Shown piece by piece: positions 50,332 through 59,188 of a stretch of 64,000 bases of DNA. A program made the position numbers and the translations under genes. The notes beneath the pieces are model-generated. The model was not told the DNA's origin, did not search any database, and saw nothing but the letters and a program-made list of their open reading frames with translations. Source of the stretch: Ruminococcaceae bacterium UBA6353 (GTDB lineage: Bacteria; Bacillota; Clostridia; Oscillospirales; Acutalibacteraceae); NCBI GenBank assembly GCA_002437905.1, contig DJRT01000005.1, positions 51,395 to 115,394 of the forward strand, given 5' to 3'. Position 1 is the stretch's first letter, and every line of letters begins with the position of its first letter.

Positions 50332-52344
50332 TTATACAGCGGCGGGGTCGCGCCGCAGGAACAGATAGGCGCGCAGCGAGCGCGGCGGCAGCCGCAGACG
50401 GCCGTTTTCGGCGGTAAAGCGCTCACCGGTAAGCAGATCCGGCCACTCGCCTTCGGCGGAAACAGGGAGCTCGGCTGCTTCTTCTGTGGCATTATACACG
50501 CCGATGATGGCGTGGTTGACATAGGTATACACCTGATCTGTTTCGCTGTACAGCCGCACGCCGGCCTCCCGGTACAGCTGGCGCAGCAGGCCAGCGGGCA
50601 GCTGTACCGTTGCTGCATAGAGGCTGCTGCCGCGGCGGGCCACGGCGGCGGTGCCATCCTCAAACCGGGCGATCACCTCGCCGCCGACGGCGCAGAAATA
50701 CGGCCCGGCGGGCTTCGGCTCCGGCAGCACAGTCCCCTGCCACACCAGGCCGCCGTGGGAGGTGTCCTGCTGCCGTACGGCAATGCCGGTCAGTGCACCT
50801 ATGGCATCGGGCTCCAGCCGGCCGCCGGTGGCATAATCCGGCGCATAGAGCCACAGCATGGTCTTGCCGGCCCTTTGCAGCCGCTCGATGGCGAGCCGCT
50901 GGGGCAGCGGAATGTCGTAGGCATCCACAAAAAGCAGGAAGCGGTAGCGCTCCATCTGCGGCAGGGTGATGTCGGCCGCGGAATAGAGATCGTACGGGGC
51001 CCCGGCCTCGGCCAGCGTGCGGCGGATATGGCTCAGGCAGCTGCTGGCCAGCCCGGCGGTCTTCCGTACCCGGTACATTGCCTCGCCGCTGACGATCACC
51101 GCTACCTCGGCGGCGGAGCGGCGGTCGAGACGGCTGAGCATCGTATCCAGATCCACCATTTGCCGGATCGCCCGCAGCATCCCCGGGGAGCGGAACCACC
51201 CATCGAACATATCAAACCACCACAGGGCCGTGCCGCTGCTCTGGCAAAGCAGGAAATCCCGATACAGCAGGTTGAGCGCCTCTGTTTCATCACGGCACTT
51301 GGCATCGGCGCCGGGGATCTCCACCAGACAGCCGTTTCCATCGTCCGGATGCGCCGGGTCAAGGGGAACCGCTCTGGGTGCCACATGGGTGATGTGGTCA
51401 AACTCCAAAAAATAGACCTTATTGTGCTCCTGCAGCGTCTTTTGTGTGACCATCAGCGCGGAGGGGTCTGTCAGTCTGCGGTAGCCGTAGGCCGACGGGG
51501 AGGAGATCATATCAATATCCGGGCTGAGGAACAGCCTTTCGTACCCAAGGTGGCCGGACTCAAACAGTCTGGTGCCGCCCAATTCGAGCAGATACCCGTA
51601 ATATACGCCGACCAGCTTGTTGTGATGCAGAACCTCCTGCGCCTGCTGCGCGAAATGGAGCACGGTATCGGTGACCAGCTCACCGTGGAAACGGCGTGCC
51701 TGGTACACATTGTGCTCCTGCGCAGACAGAAAGACGCCGCCCGGCGCGGTCAGCTGCGCGGTCGTCGGCAGGTCCTCGCCGTACCGGCGGCGATAGGCGC
51801 AGTTTTTGATCGGGTGCGGTGCCTCCTGATCCTGGCCGGAAAACCACTCGGTGGTCATGCCGCCAAGCAGAAAGTAGCCGTATATCCGTTCACCGTATTT
51901 TTCCTCGCAGTGGGCAATGGCGGCTTTGAGGTAGTCGGCCGCCGCTTTGCGGTAGCCCTCATCCGCGGCTATCTGCGATAAATACAGAAAGGAATTGGGC
52001 TGCTCCGGGTGCTTTTCCAGATACCACGGACGGGTGTTCAGATCCAGCATCGGGGCAAAATAGGCGTCCGGCGCGTTCCGGATGAACAGCTCCATCTGGC
52101 GGTCGATGGCGGTGAAATCGTAGGTGTTCTCTCCGATCCACGATTCGCCGTAGAGGGAGTACGGAACCCCCAGCGCGGAGATAACGCCGCTGGATAGGAC
52201 ATTGAACAACCGCACACCGGCGGTATAAAACTCGCAGATATTGGTTTCGTTTGGCCGGAAAGACTTGAATGCAAGCGGCGAATAGTATTGCCCGGCGATG
52301 TTGATGCCGTTTACACCGTGCCGATTTTCGACAGAGACTTTCAT
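50332..52344 (-). CDS. GH42-like glycoside hydrolase, divergent clan GH-A enzyme
   Basis: 670 residues without a signal peptide. Residues about 1-380 form a TIM barrel; about 400-590 look like the flavodoxin-like trimerisation domain of GH42 beta-galactosidases (AEVAVIVSGEAMYRV, FLLFVDAYDIPL), with a small beta domain at the end. Candidate catalytic residues are Glu166 in GGMTTEWFS and Glu314 in VYFLEFDH, spaced as in GH42. The usual GH42 acid/base motif DNEYG is not present, so it may represent another family. Start 52344: AAGGGGG lies 7 nt upstream. Its neighbour is an esterase with its own promoter and terminator. Confidence 0.72.
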   Translation of the reverse strand: MKVSVENRHGVNGINIAGQYYSPLAFKSFRPNETNICEFYTAGVRLFNVLSSGVISALGVPYSLYGESWIGENTYDFTAIDRQMELFIRNAPDAYFAPMLDLNTRPWYLEKHPEQPNSFLYLSQIAADEGYRKAAADYLKAAIAHCEEKYGERIYGYFLLGGMTTEWFSGQDQEAPHPIKNCAYRRRYGEDLPTTAQLTAPGGVFLSAQEHNVYQARRFHGELVTDTVLHFAQQAQEVLHHNKLVGVYYGYLLELGGTRLFESGHLGYERLFLSPDIDMISSPSAYGYRRLTDPSALMVTQKTLQEHNKVYFLEFDHITHVAPRAVPLDPAHPDDGNGCLVEIPGADAKCRDETEALNLLYRDFLLCQSSGTALWWFDMFDGWFRSPGMLRAIRQMVDLDTMLSRLDRRSAAEVAVIVSGEAMYRVRKTAGLASSCLSHIRRTLAEAGAPYDLYSAADITLPQMERYRFLLFVDAYDIPLPQRLAIERLQRAGKTMLWLYAPDYATGGRLEPDAIGALTGIAVRQQDTSHGGLVWQGTVLPEPKPAGPYFCAVGGEVIARFEDGTAAVARRGSSLYAATVQLPAGLLRQLYREAGVRLYSETDQVYTYVNHAIIGVYNATEEAAELPVSAEGEWPDLLTGERFTAENGRLRLPPRSLRAYLFLRRDPAAV

Positions 52345-52447
52345 CCTCCGTCCCCCTTTCCCTGATATTTTACATGGCAGCGACACCGCGCACAAGCAAA
52401 ACGGAACAGGAAAGTAAGAAAAAAGAAAAAGATGGGCGTTTTCTTAT

Positions 52448-52482
52448 AAAAAACCGGCCGGCTGCACAACAGCAGCCGGCCG
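52448..52482 (-). terminator. Terminator of the esterase gene
   Basis: Leftward 11-bp stem (52472-52482 with 52455-52465) followed by a T6 run. It separates the esterase from the GH42-like gene, for which no promoter is obvious in the remaining 100 nt. Confidence 0.82.
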
Positions 52483-52497
52483 TCGGGGGACAGGGAT

Positions 52498-53523
52498 TTA
52501 TTCTGCCCAGTCAGCCAGGCGGTCGAAGGTTGACCACGCTCCCTCGGCAAAATACCGGTGGGCGCCGTGGCCGGTGACCAGCGCGCAGTTTTCCGGTACG
52601 CCGGCGGCCTCATAGACCTTCTGTATGGTGGCGTAGGCCTCCCGCACGCCTGCATCGGGGAAGATGGGGTCCTCATCCCCGTGAATAACGATCAGTTTGC
52701 GCGGAGCAATGCAGGCAGCCATATCGCCCATATCCATGTATTTGGCCAGGCCGGGCACATAGTTGCACTCGCAGTGGCGTATGGCGGCGATGGAGTCCTT
52801 GAAGGTGCACACCGAGCAGCAGGGCATGGCCACCTTGATGCGCTCATCCAGGCAGGCAGCGTAATAGGTGGCGGTGCCGCCGCCGGAATTGCCGGTGCAG
52901 AGAATGCGGTCGGGGTCGATCTCGGGGTAGGTGAGGGCGATGTCCAGCGCGCGGGAGATATCAAAGCAGCGCTCACCGATGATGGTACGGCCGAGCAGCA
53001 GTGAGATCATGGCTGTGGAGTGGCAGCGGGGAGCACCGTCGTCGTCCTCGCTCCACACCATCGAGGTGCGGCGTTCGCCCATGCCGCGCTGCTCCACACA
53101 CAGGGCGGCAAAGCCGTGTGCCAGCGCCTGCCGGGCAATGGCGCGGTCCTGATCCTCCGCCTTATCCTGGCGGTAGATATCGCGGTTCACAGAGATGTGC
53201 ATACCGGTGGAGTGCCCCTGCAGGCAGATGGCCAGCGGATATTTTTTCTTGCCCAGCTTCGGGATGCACAGCAGGCATACGGCGCGGGCATCCTCCTCCG
53301 CCCAGAAGGAAAGGCGGTGCTCGATATAGTCGCCCTCATCGTGGGTATATTCCACGGTGACCTCCGGCGGCACGGCCACCGGCCGATCCCCCAGCTGGGT
53401 GAGCAGGCGCTCCCGGATGGCTTTCTGCTGGGCGGCAAAATCGCCGGTGGGGTCAAAGGCCAGCAGCGGCTTTTCCGCGATCGCACGCCACTGCAGCTTA
53501 TCTGTTGAGTAGGTATAGTCCAT
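52498..53523 (-). CDS. Alpha/beta hydrolase, acetyl xylan esterase-like
   Basis: The 341-residue protein resembles the Abhydrolase_7/acetyl xylan esterase group. An N-terminal helical region is followed by PLAICLQGHSTGMHIS (oxyanion), GFAALCVEQRGMGERR, and the nucleophile Ser213 in CTGNSGGGTATYYAA. The acid is likely Asp in VIHGDEDPIFP, and the His is in GHGAHRYF near the C terminus. No signal peptide is present. It probably deacetylates imported oligosaccharides; this is inferred from the carbohydrate genes nearby. AACAGGAGGC precedes the ATG. Confidence 0.8.
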   Translation of the reverse strand: MDYTYSTDKLQWRAIAEKPLLAFDPTGDFAAQQKAIRERLLTQLGDRPVAVPPEVTVEYTHDEGDYIEHRLSFWAEEDARAVCLLCIPKLGKKKYPLAICLQGHSTGMHISVNRDIYRQDKAEDQDRAIARQALAHGFAALCVEQRGMGERRTSMVWSEDDDGAPRCHSTAMISLLLGRTIIGERCFDISRALDIALTYPEIDPDRILCTGNSGGGTATYYAACLDERIKVAMPCCSVCTFKDSIAAIRHCECNYVPGLAKYMDMGDMAACIAPRKLIVIHGDEDPIFPDAGVREAYATIQKVYEAAGVPENCALVTGHGAHRYFAEGAWSTFDRLADWAE

Positions 53524-53560
53524 GAGAGATGCCTCCTGTTTTTGTCAAGATCACATCGTC

Positions 53561-53589
53561 ATGATACCATGGCGGACAAAAAGAGACAA
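53561..53589 (-). promoter_or_regulatory. Promoter of the esterase gene
   Basis: Leftward TTGTCT (53584-53589), 17-bp spacer, TATCAT (53561-53566). Confidence 0.65.
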
Positions 53590-53713
53590 GGGGGAATTTC
53601 CGCGGCAGATCGTGCGGATTTGTTTACTTCTTACATTCTGTCGGGTGGCGGTGCGGCCACGGAGGCGAAAAAACAAAATCCGCCGCTTTTCGTGCTTTTT
53701 GCGCGGTTTTTGC

Positions 53714-53742
53714 TTGTATTCCGCCACAATATATGGTATACT
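53714..53742 (+). promoter_or_regulatory. Promoter of rlmB
   Basis: TTGTAT (53714-53719), 17-bp spacer, TATACT (53737-53742), 39 bp before the start codon. Confidence 0.78.
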
Positions 53743-53781
53743 GAAACGGTGAATACCGCTATACAGATTGGAGAAAGCACC

Positions 53782-54558
53782 ATGGACAACGCAGATAAGC
53801 AGAAAAATGAACGCCGGCAGGATCTGATCGCCGGGCGCAATGCGGTGATGGAGGCCCTGAAAGCCGGCCGGGCGTTGGACAGTGTGCTGGTGGCCAAGGG
53901 GGAGCGGCAGGGCAGTATCGGCGCTATTCTGGCGCGCTGCCGCGAGGCCGGCATCCCGGTGAAGGAGGCGGACAGCCGGAAGCTGGATGCCATGGCGGCC
54001 AACCATCAGGGGGTCATCGCTGTGGCCGCCTGCAAGGAATATGCAACGGTGGAGGAGCTGTTTGCCGCTGCAGCCGCCAAGGGGGAGCCGCCGTTCTTTA
54101 TTGTCTGCGACGAGCTGGAGGATCCGCACAATCTGGGGGCGATCCTGCGCACAGCAGAGGCGGCGGGCGCCCATGGGGTGATCGTGCCGCGCCGCCGGTC
54201 GGTGGGGCTGACGGATACGGTGTACAAGGCCTCGGCCGGCGCGGTGGAATATGTGCCGGTGGCGCGGGTGACCAACATTACCGATACACTGCGGGAGCTG
54301 AAGGAGCGCGGTGTGTGGGTGTACGGACTGGATATGGACGGCGAGGCCTGGTGCGCCGCCGACCTGACCGGCGCCATGGCGCTGGTGGTCGGCTCTGAGG
54401 GGCGCGGGATCAGCCGGCTGGTGCGGGAAAACTGCGATTTTATGCTGTCTCTGCCAATGGCAGGGCAGATCAATTCGCTCAATGCCTCGGTGGCGTGCGG
54501 CGTGGTGCTGTATGAGGCTGCACGGCAGCGGCAGGGCATCCGGGCGCGCAACCAATAA
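53782..54558 (+). CDS. rlmB: 23S rRNA 2'-O-ribose methyltransferase, TrmH/RlmB family
   Basis: The 258-residue SPOUT methyltransferase has an N-terminal L30e-like substrate-binding domain (LIAGRNAVMEALKAG, AANHQGVIAVA). The C-terminal trefoil-knot domain carries the three motifs: DELEDPHNLGAILRTAEAAG, LVVGSEGRGISRLV, and LPMAGQINSLNASVACGVVLYE. RlmB modifies a 23S rRNA guanosine in E. coli; the exact site here is inferred. GGAGAAAGC lies before ATG at 53782. The pseudo-ATPase gene follows after 53 nt and may share its transcript. Confidence 0.92.
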   Translation: MDNADKQKNERRQDLIAGRNAVMEALKAGRALDSVLVAKGERQGSIGAILARCREAGIPVKEADSRKLDAMAANHQGVIAVAACKEYATVEELFAAAAAKGEPPFFIVCDELEDPHNLGAILRTAEAAGAHGVIVPRRRSVGLTDTVYKASAGAVEYVPVARVTNITDTLRELKERGVWVYGLDMDGEAWCAADLTGAMALVVGSEGRGISRLVRENCDFMLSLPMAGQINSLNASVACGVVLYEAARQRQGIRARNQ

Positions 54559-54611
54559 ATACCCGGGGGCAAGTACGATAATTGTAAATCATGCGTGGGG
54601 GAGTGCCGAAT

Positions 54612-57146
54612 ATGTCGAACGGGACAATAGATCTGGACAAGCTGGTCGATTCCATCCTCAGCGAGAAGGCCGGTGCGGCGTCTGCCGCCCCGCCGGTGCA
54701 GGCAGAACCGCCGCAGCCGGCCGAACCGGCCCCGGAGGCTGAATCGGCCCCGGCGGCCAGGCCGGCCGGGCTGGGGGCGGCTGCGGCACCCCTGATAGAG
54801 GAACCGCCACAGCCGGCGAAGCGTCGCCGGCGCCGCCGGCGCAGCGAAGCAGAGCCGGAGGAGGAGCTGGAGGATTGGGGGCTGACCCCGATCGGGCGCT
54901 ACCATGTGCCGGTGACGCCGCAGCCGGTGGAAACGGAGCAGCCGGCCGTGCCGGAGACCCCGGCAGAGGCCGTGTCGGCCGCCGAACCGCCGTCTCCGCC
55001 GCAGGCGCAGCCGGAAGAGCCGGCAGCAGCGGAGGAAAAACCGCCGGCCGGGACGCCGGCGGTGGATGAATTTCCGGCGGTGCAGCCGGTGGCCGAGACC
55101 GTGACGATCCCGATCCCGGCGGCGGTGCGCTCAATGGAGCAGGAGGCAACGCAGGTGGTGCCGGTGGTGCGCCCGGCGCAGGCGATCGCGGTGCCGCCGG
55201 AGCAGCCGGCGCCGCAGCCGGAACCACCGGAGCCGGAGCAGCTGCCGGATCAGCTCTCGCTGGAGGAGCTGGTGCGGGTGGAGGATGTGGCGGATGCGCC
55301 GCCGGCCGAGGATATTGACCCGGAGGAGCAGTTGCGCCGCACGCGGCAGGAGAAGATCCGGGACTTCACGCTGGCCGGTGAGGAGGAAGAGACCAACGAG
55401 CCGGAGGAGGAAAGCCCGCCGGAGCCGGAGGAGGAGCCGGTGATCGAGGACTTTACCCGCTATGGGGACACCGGGGCAGTGCAGCTGGAGCTGCAGTACC
55501 GCTGCCGCACCGCGCTGCTGGCCTTTCTGCTGACGGCGCTGCTGGAGCTGGTGCTGCTGGTGCTGACCTTTGTAACGGCGAGTGTGGGGCGCTCCCCGAT
55601 CACCGAGATCGGCTATCTGACGGTGCAGGTGTTTGCCCTGGCGCTGATGACGGTGCTCAATTATGCCGCTGTCGGCCGCGGTCTCGGCGGCCTGTTCAGC
55701 CTGAGAGCCAATGGCGATACCGCCCCCGCTCTGGTGGCGGTCACGGCCCTGATTGGGCTGCTGGCGCATTTTCTAAATCTCAGCGCCCCCCTGCCGCAGT
55801 GGGCGCCGCTGGCCGGGCTGCCGCTGCTGCTGAATGCGGCGGCCGGGTGGCTGCGGCAGCGCCGGGTACGGCAGAGCTTTGCCTTCGTTTCCTATCCGGG
55901 AGATAAGTATGCCGCTGCGCTGATCGAACAGGAGGACGCCCTGCGGGAGCTTGGCCAGCGGGTGACGATGGATGGAGACGCCCGCGTGGCGTATTTCCGC
56001 AAGACCGGATTTCTGACCGACTACTTACATGGCGCCTATGCCGACGACGCAGCCGACGACTGGGCGCGGATCGCAACGCCGGTGCTGGCGCTGGCGGCGC
56101 TGGCGGCCTCGGCACTGCTGGCGGTGCTTGGCTGTGCGCACGGCTTCTTCGAGTGGCTGCCGGCACTGATGTGGCTGCTGGGGCTGTCGGCAACCTCGGC
56201 GGCGCTGGCGGTGCAGATTCCGCTGTGCCGGTGCAGCCGGCATATGCTCAGCTGCGGCGGCTTTCTGGTCAGCTGGGAGGCTGTGCGCCGCTTCGGCCGG
56301 CCGGACGCCCTGACGGTGGATGCGGCCGACCTGTTCCCGAACGAAAGCATGCTGCTGCATGGCATCAAGACCTTTGCCGGCACCCACATTGACGATGCCA
56401 TCCTGGATGCTGCCTCCCTGTCTATCCGTGCCGGCGGGCCGCTTGCCCGCATCTTCCGGCGCATCATCCAGGACAAGACGGAGCTGCTGCATGAGGTGGA
56501 TTCCCTGGTGTATGAGCAGAACATGGGGCTTTCCGGCTGGGTGGACGGCCGGCGGGTGCTGGTGGGCAACCGCCGTCTGCTGCTGAACCACGGGGTGGAT
56601 GTGCCCTCCCTGGACTATGAGGCACGGTATGCCAAAAACGGCCGCCAGCTGGTATATCTTTCCACAGCCGGTGAGCTGTCAGCCATGTTTGTGGTCAGCT
56701 ATCTGCCGGATGAATCGGTGCAGCGGGCGCTGCAGCAGCTGTGCCGTGCCAAGGTGACGGTGCTGGTGCGTTCCTGCGATCCCAATATCACTGCACAGCA
56801 GCTGTGCCACTGCTTTGATCTGGACGAATACTATGTGGATATTCTGCCGGCCGTGGCCGGCCGGATGTATGAGCAGCTGGTGGCAAAGCCGGCGGAGGAA
56901 ACGCCGGCCGTGCTGGCCTCCAATGGCCACATTCTCGGCACGGCAACGGCCCTGTCGGTCTGCCGGACGCTGAGTATCCGCAGCCGCATTGCGCTGGTGC
57001 TGCAGCTGCTGTTTGCGGCGGCGGGGCTGGTGCTGGGCTTCCTGTGGCTGATGAAAGGGCCGGACGGGCTGCTGCTGCCGGCGCTGCTGTTTGCCGTGGT
57101 CTCTGCCCTGCTGTCCTGGCTGGCACCGCTGGTGCGCCGCATCTGA
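54612..57146 (+). CDS. P-type-ATPase-like membrane pseudoenzyme with long disordered Pro/Glu-rich N terminus
   Basis: 844 residues. Residues 1-290 are disordered, rich in Pro, Glu and Ala, with an RRRRRRR patch near 70. Then come four membrane helices (about 297-420), a soluble segment where an A-domain would be, two helices (about 490-540), a large cytosolic domain (about 555-790), and two final helices: the P1B-ATPase topology. GGFLVSWEAVRRFGRPDALTV aligns with the stretch before DKTGT in real pumps, but the motif reads D570-A-A-D-L. TGD is RSCD (720-723) and no TGE is present. SGWVDGRRVLVGNRRLL resembles the N-domain. It is probably catalytically dead and sensory or structural. ATG 54612 has GGGGGAG; 54591 does not. 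Confidence 0.75.
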   Translation: MSNGTIDLDKLVDSILSEKAGAASAAPPVQAEPPQPAEPAPEAESAPAARPAGLGAAAAPLIEEPPQPAKRRRRRRRSEAEPEEELEDWGLTPIGRYHVPVTPQPVETEQPAVPETPAEAVSAAEPPSPPQAQPEEPAAAEEKPPAGTPAVDEFPAVQPVAETVTIPIPAAVRSMEQEATQVVPVVRPAQAIAVPPEQPAPQPEPPEPEQLPDQLSLEELVRVEDVADAPPAEDIDPEEQLRRTRQEKIRDFTLAGEEEETNEPEEESPPEPEEEPVIEDFTRYGDTGAVQLELQYRCRTALLAFLLTALLELVLLVLTFVTASVGRSPITEIGYLTVQVFALALMTVLNYAAVGRGLGGLFSLRANGDTAPALVAVTALIGLLAHFLNLSAPLPQWAPLAGLPLLLNAAAGWLRQRRVRQSFAFVSYPGDKYAAALIEQEDALRELGQRVTMDGDARVAYFRKTGFLTDYLHGAYADDAADDWARIATPVLALAALAASALLAVLGCAHGFFEWLPALMWLLGLSATSAALAVQIPLCRCSRHMLSCGGFLVSWEAVRRFGRPDALTVDAADLFPNESMLLHGIKTFAGTHIDDAILDAASLSIRAGGPLARIFRRIIQDKTELLHEVDSLVYEQNMGLSGWVDGRRVLVGNRRLLLNHGVDVPSLDYEARYAKNGRQLVYLSTAGELSAMFVVSYLPDESVQRALQQLCRAKVTVLVRSCDPNITAQQLCHCFDLDEYYVDILPAVAGRMYEQLVAKPAEETPAVLASNGHILGTATALSVCRTLSIRSRIALVLQLLFAAAGLVLGFLWLMKGPDGLLLPALLFAVVSALLSWLAPLVRRI

Positions 57147-57166
57147 CAGACGGCCTGCGTATAAAC

Positions 57167-57210
57167 AAAAACGGGCGGGTCAACCGATTTCGGTTGACCC
57201 GCCCGTTTTC
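57167..57210. terminator. Bidirectional terminator
   Basis: A near-perfect 20-bp stem with a 2-4-nt loop is flanked by A5 and T4, shared by the pseudo-ATPase and the leftward C39-like gene. Confidence 0.88.
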
Positions 57211-57230
57211 TGCTTTTTGATCATCGCATC

Positions 57231-59024
57231 TCAGCGGATGGCCAGCGCCTGGCTGCCCAAAGAGATATACCGTGTTTCGGACAGGCTGCGTTTATAGCTT
57301 ACCTGCTTGCCGGTATAGGGGTCGCAGAAATAGTATTGGCTGCTGTCGTAGCCGATCAGCAGCATGCAGTGCTCATTGGCCGGCCAGGAGTAGCGGCTGC
57401 CGTCCTCCAGTGTCCAGCTGGCGCTGGGGTAGGTGTCCAGCATCTTGATGGTGACCCACACCATCACCGGGATATCCTGGTCGATATACTGTGCACAAAG
57501 CTCCGGCAGGGTCTTGCCGGTGGCATTTTCCACCGTTTTGCCGGCCGGCAGGCAGCTGCGTATGGCCCTTTCGATCACCGGCGCCATGCAGCCGTAGGCA
57601 TTCTTGCTGCGGGGGCTGCCGAGGAAATATTTGTACGGATCCGGTCCGTAGGCAACGCCGCCTTCGTAGTAGAACGCACTGCTCTTTTCGAGGTGCTGAT
57701 CAATGAAGGTGTCCACGCTGATATCCACACCGGCATAGCGCAGCGCCATAACGGCGCTGACGCTTTCGCACCCCGTCGGGTAATTTGGCATCTGCGGGAT
57801 CAGCGGCACACCGGAAAGAAGCTTCTTTGCTGCGGTGTCCGCCGGGGCATCCCCGGAGGAGGGCTGTGCGGTCGTGGTGGTGCTGTCGGTATCGGCTGTG
57901 GTGGTCGTCTGGGCAGGGTCGGCGGGCTCCGGCGCGTCCGTATAGGCAGCCTGCTCGATTGCGCTCAGCGGGCAGCCCCACAGCTGCACCGCGCCGCCGG
58001 TATTGTTGATCACCGCGGCGTACAGTGTGTCGGCCATCGGGACGATCTGCGCAATACTGCTGGTGGCGTCAATGGAAATGGTCAGACGCCGCACGGTGTC
58101 GTTGTCCAGATCGTATACCGAAAGCATGGCACTGTCTACCCGCTGGGCATAGGTGATCAGCTGCTGTTCGTCCACATACAGCGGGATCTCGTCGATCTTG
58201 GTGGTTTCCACCGTTTTGCGCACCTCGCCGGTATCGGAGGAGACCAGCCGCAGGCCGTCATCAGCCTGTTCAACGCACAGGGCGGTGGAGAGCAGCGAAA
58301 AATGCCCCTGATAATTCAGATAGTCCAGCTGGCCGGTTGCCCCGTCAACGGTGAACAGGCGGCTGTCACTGTCCTTCAGATAGAAGCGGTCCCCCTTGGT
58401 GCCGACCATGCGGTAGTTGGTGTCTATCGGCTTTATGCTGGTAACCACCTCGCTCTGCCGGTCAAGCAGGCAGATGGTGCTGTCGGTCAGATCGCCGTAG
58501 AGAATATAGCGCCCGCTGTCGCTGACGGTGACAAAAACGACCAGGCCGGTGCCGGGGATGGCATGTTCGGCTGTTTTCCGGCCGGCGGCATCGTATAGCC
58601 GGCAGATCCGGTCGGCGGCGGAATAGACATAGTAGCCGTCGCTGCATACCCCGGTCTCAAAGGTGTCGGTGCCGTAGCTCTGTACAGGGCCGGCAGATTG
58701 CTGTGCCGGTGAATAGGTGACGACGGACAATTCGGAGACATCCAGGCCGGGGGCGATATAATCCAGCTTCAGCTGTTCTCCCATGGGGGTGATCTGCAGC
58801 AGACTGACCTCCGGCGCACCGTCCACCGTTATCCGGGTGAAGCCGGCGGACGGCTCTGCGGGCTTGGCAATGGGCTGCCGGACGGGGAACAGCTGCGGGA
58901 GAAAGCGGATGCCGGCAAAAACCAGCGCGGCCAGCAGCGCAGCAGCCAGCAGCACCAGCAGGGTGCGCCGGAAAAACAACGCCGCGTGCCGCGGTTTCTT
59001 TTGATGGCGGGAATGGTAAGCCAT
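57231..59024 (-). CDS. Membrane-anchored extracellular C39-like protease domain with beta-propeller-like region
   Basis: 597 residues. A basic N terminus and one membrane helix (about 16-38) place the rest outside the cell. Residues about 60-365 consist of repeated beta-strand units of the WD/NHL-like type (YYVYSAADRICRLYD, GRYILYGDLTDSTICLLDR). A Thr-rich linker (about 368-395) leads to a Peptidase_C39_2-like domain with Cys419 in YPTGCESVSAVMALRYAG, His552 in NEHCMLLIGYD and Asp in YYFCDPYTGK. It may be a protease, amidase or transglutaminase-like enzyme; the substrate is unknown. ATG at 59024 follows AAGGGGGAGC; an in-frame ATG at 59084 lies inside the promoter. Confidence 0.8.
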   Translation of the reverse strand: MAYHSRHQKKPRHAALFFRRTLLVLLAAALLAALVFAGIRFLPQLFPVRQPIAKPAEPSAGFTRITVDGAPEVSLLQITPMGEQLKLDYIAPGLDVSELSVVTYSPAQQSAGPVQSYGTDTFETGVCSDGYYVYSAADRICRLYDAAGRKTAEHAIPGTGLVVFVTVSDSGRYILYGDLTDSTICLLDRQSEVVTSIKPIDTNYRMVGTKGDRFYLKDSDSRLFTVDGATGQLDYLNYQGHFSLLSTALCVEQADDGLRLVSSDTGEVRKTVETTKIDEIPLYVDEQQLITYAQRVDSAMLSVYDLDNDTVRRLTISIDATSSIAQIVPMADTLYAAVINNTGGAVQLWGCPLSAIEQAAYTDAPEPADPAQTTTTADTDSTTTTAQPSSGDAPADTAAKKLLSGVPLIPQMPNYPTGCESVSAVMALRYAGVDISVDTFIDQHLEKSSAFYYEGGVAYGPDPYKYFLGSPRSKNAYGCMAPVIERAIRSCLPAGKTVENATGKTLPELCAQYIDQDIPVMVWVTIKMLDTYPSASWTLEDGSRYSWPANEHCMLLIGYDSSQYYFCDPYTGKQVSYKRSLSETRYISLGSQALAIR

Positions 59025-59055
59025 GAAGCTCCCCCTTTTCTGAATTGACCCCTCT

Positions 59056-59084
59056 ATTCTATCACAGAGTGGTGGGGCATGCAA
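59056..59084 (-). promoter_or_regulatory. Promoter of the C39-like gene
   Basis: Leftward TTGCAT (59079-59084), 17-bp spacer, TAGAAT (59056-59061). Confidence 0.75.
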
Positions 59085-59119
59085 GAATTTCTCTTATATG
59101 CAGGATGCGGCGATTTTTC

Positions 59120-59148
59120 TTGCATTTTCGCCGGTGGTGTGCTATTCT
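59120..59148 (+). promoter_or_regulatory. Promoter of the proBAC operon
   Basis: TTGCAT (59120-59125), 17-bp spacer, TATTCT (59143-59148), 40 bp before proB. Confidence 0.75.
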
Positions 59149-59188
59149 GTATCGTATTGGTAAAAGTATGTGGAAACGAGGCAAGGCT

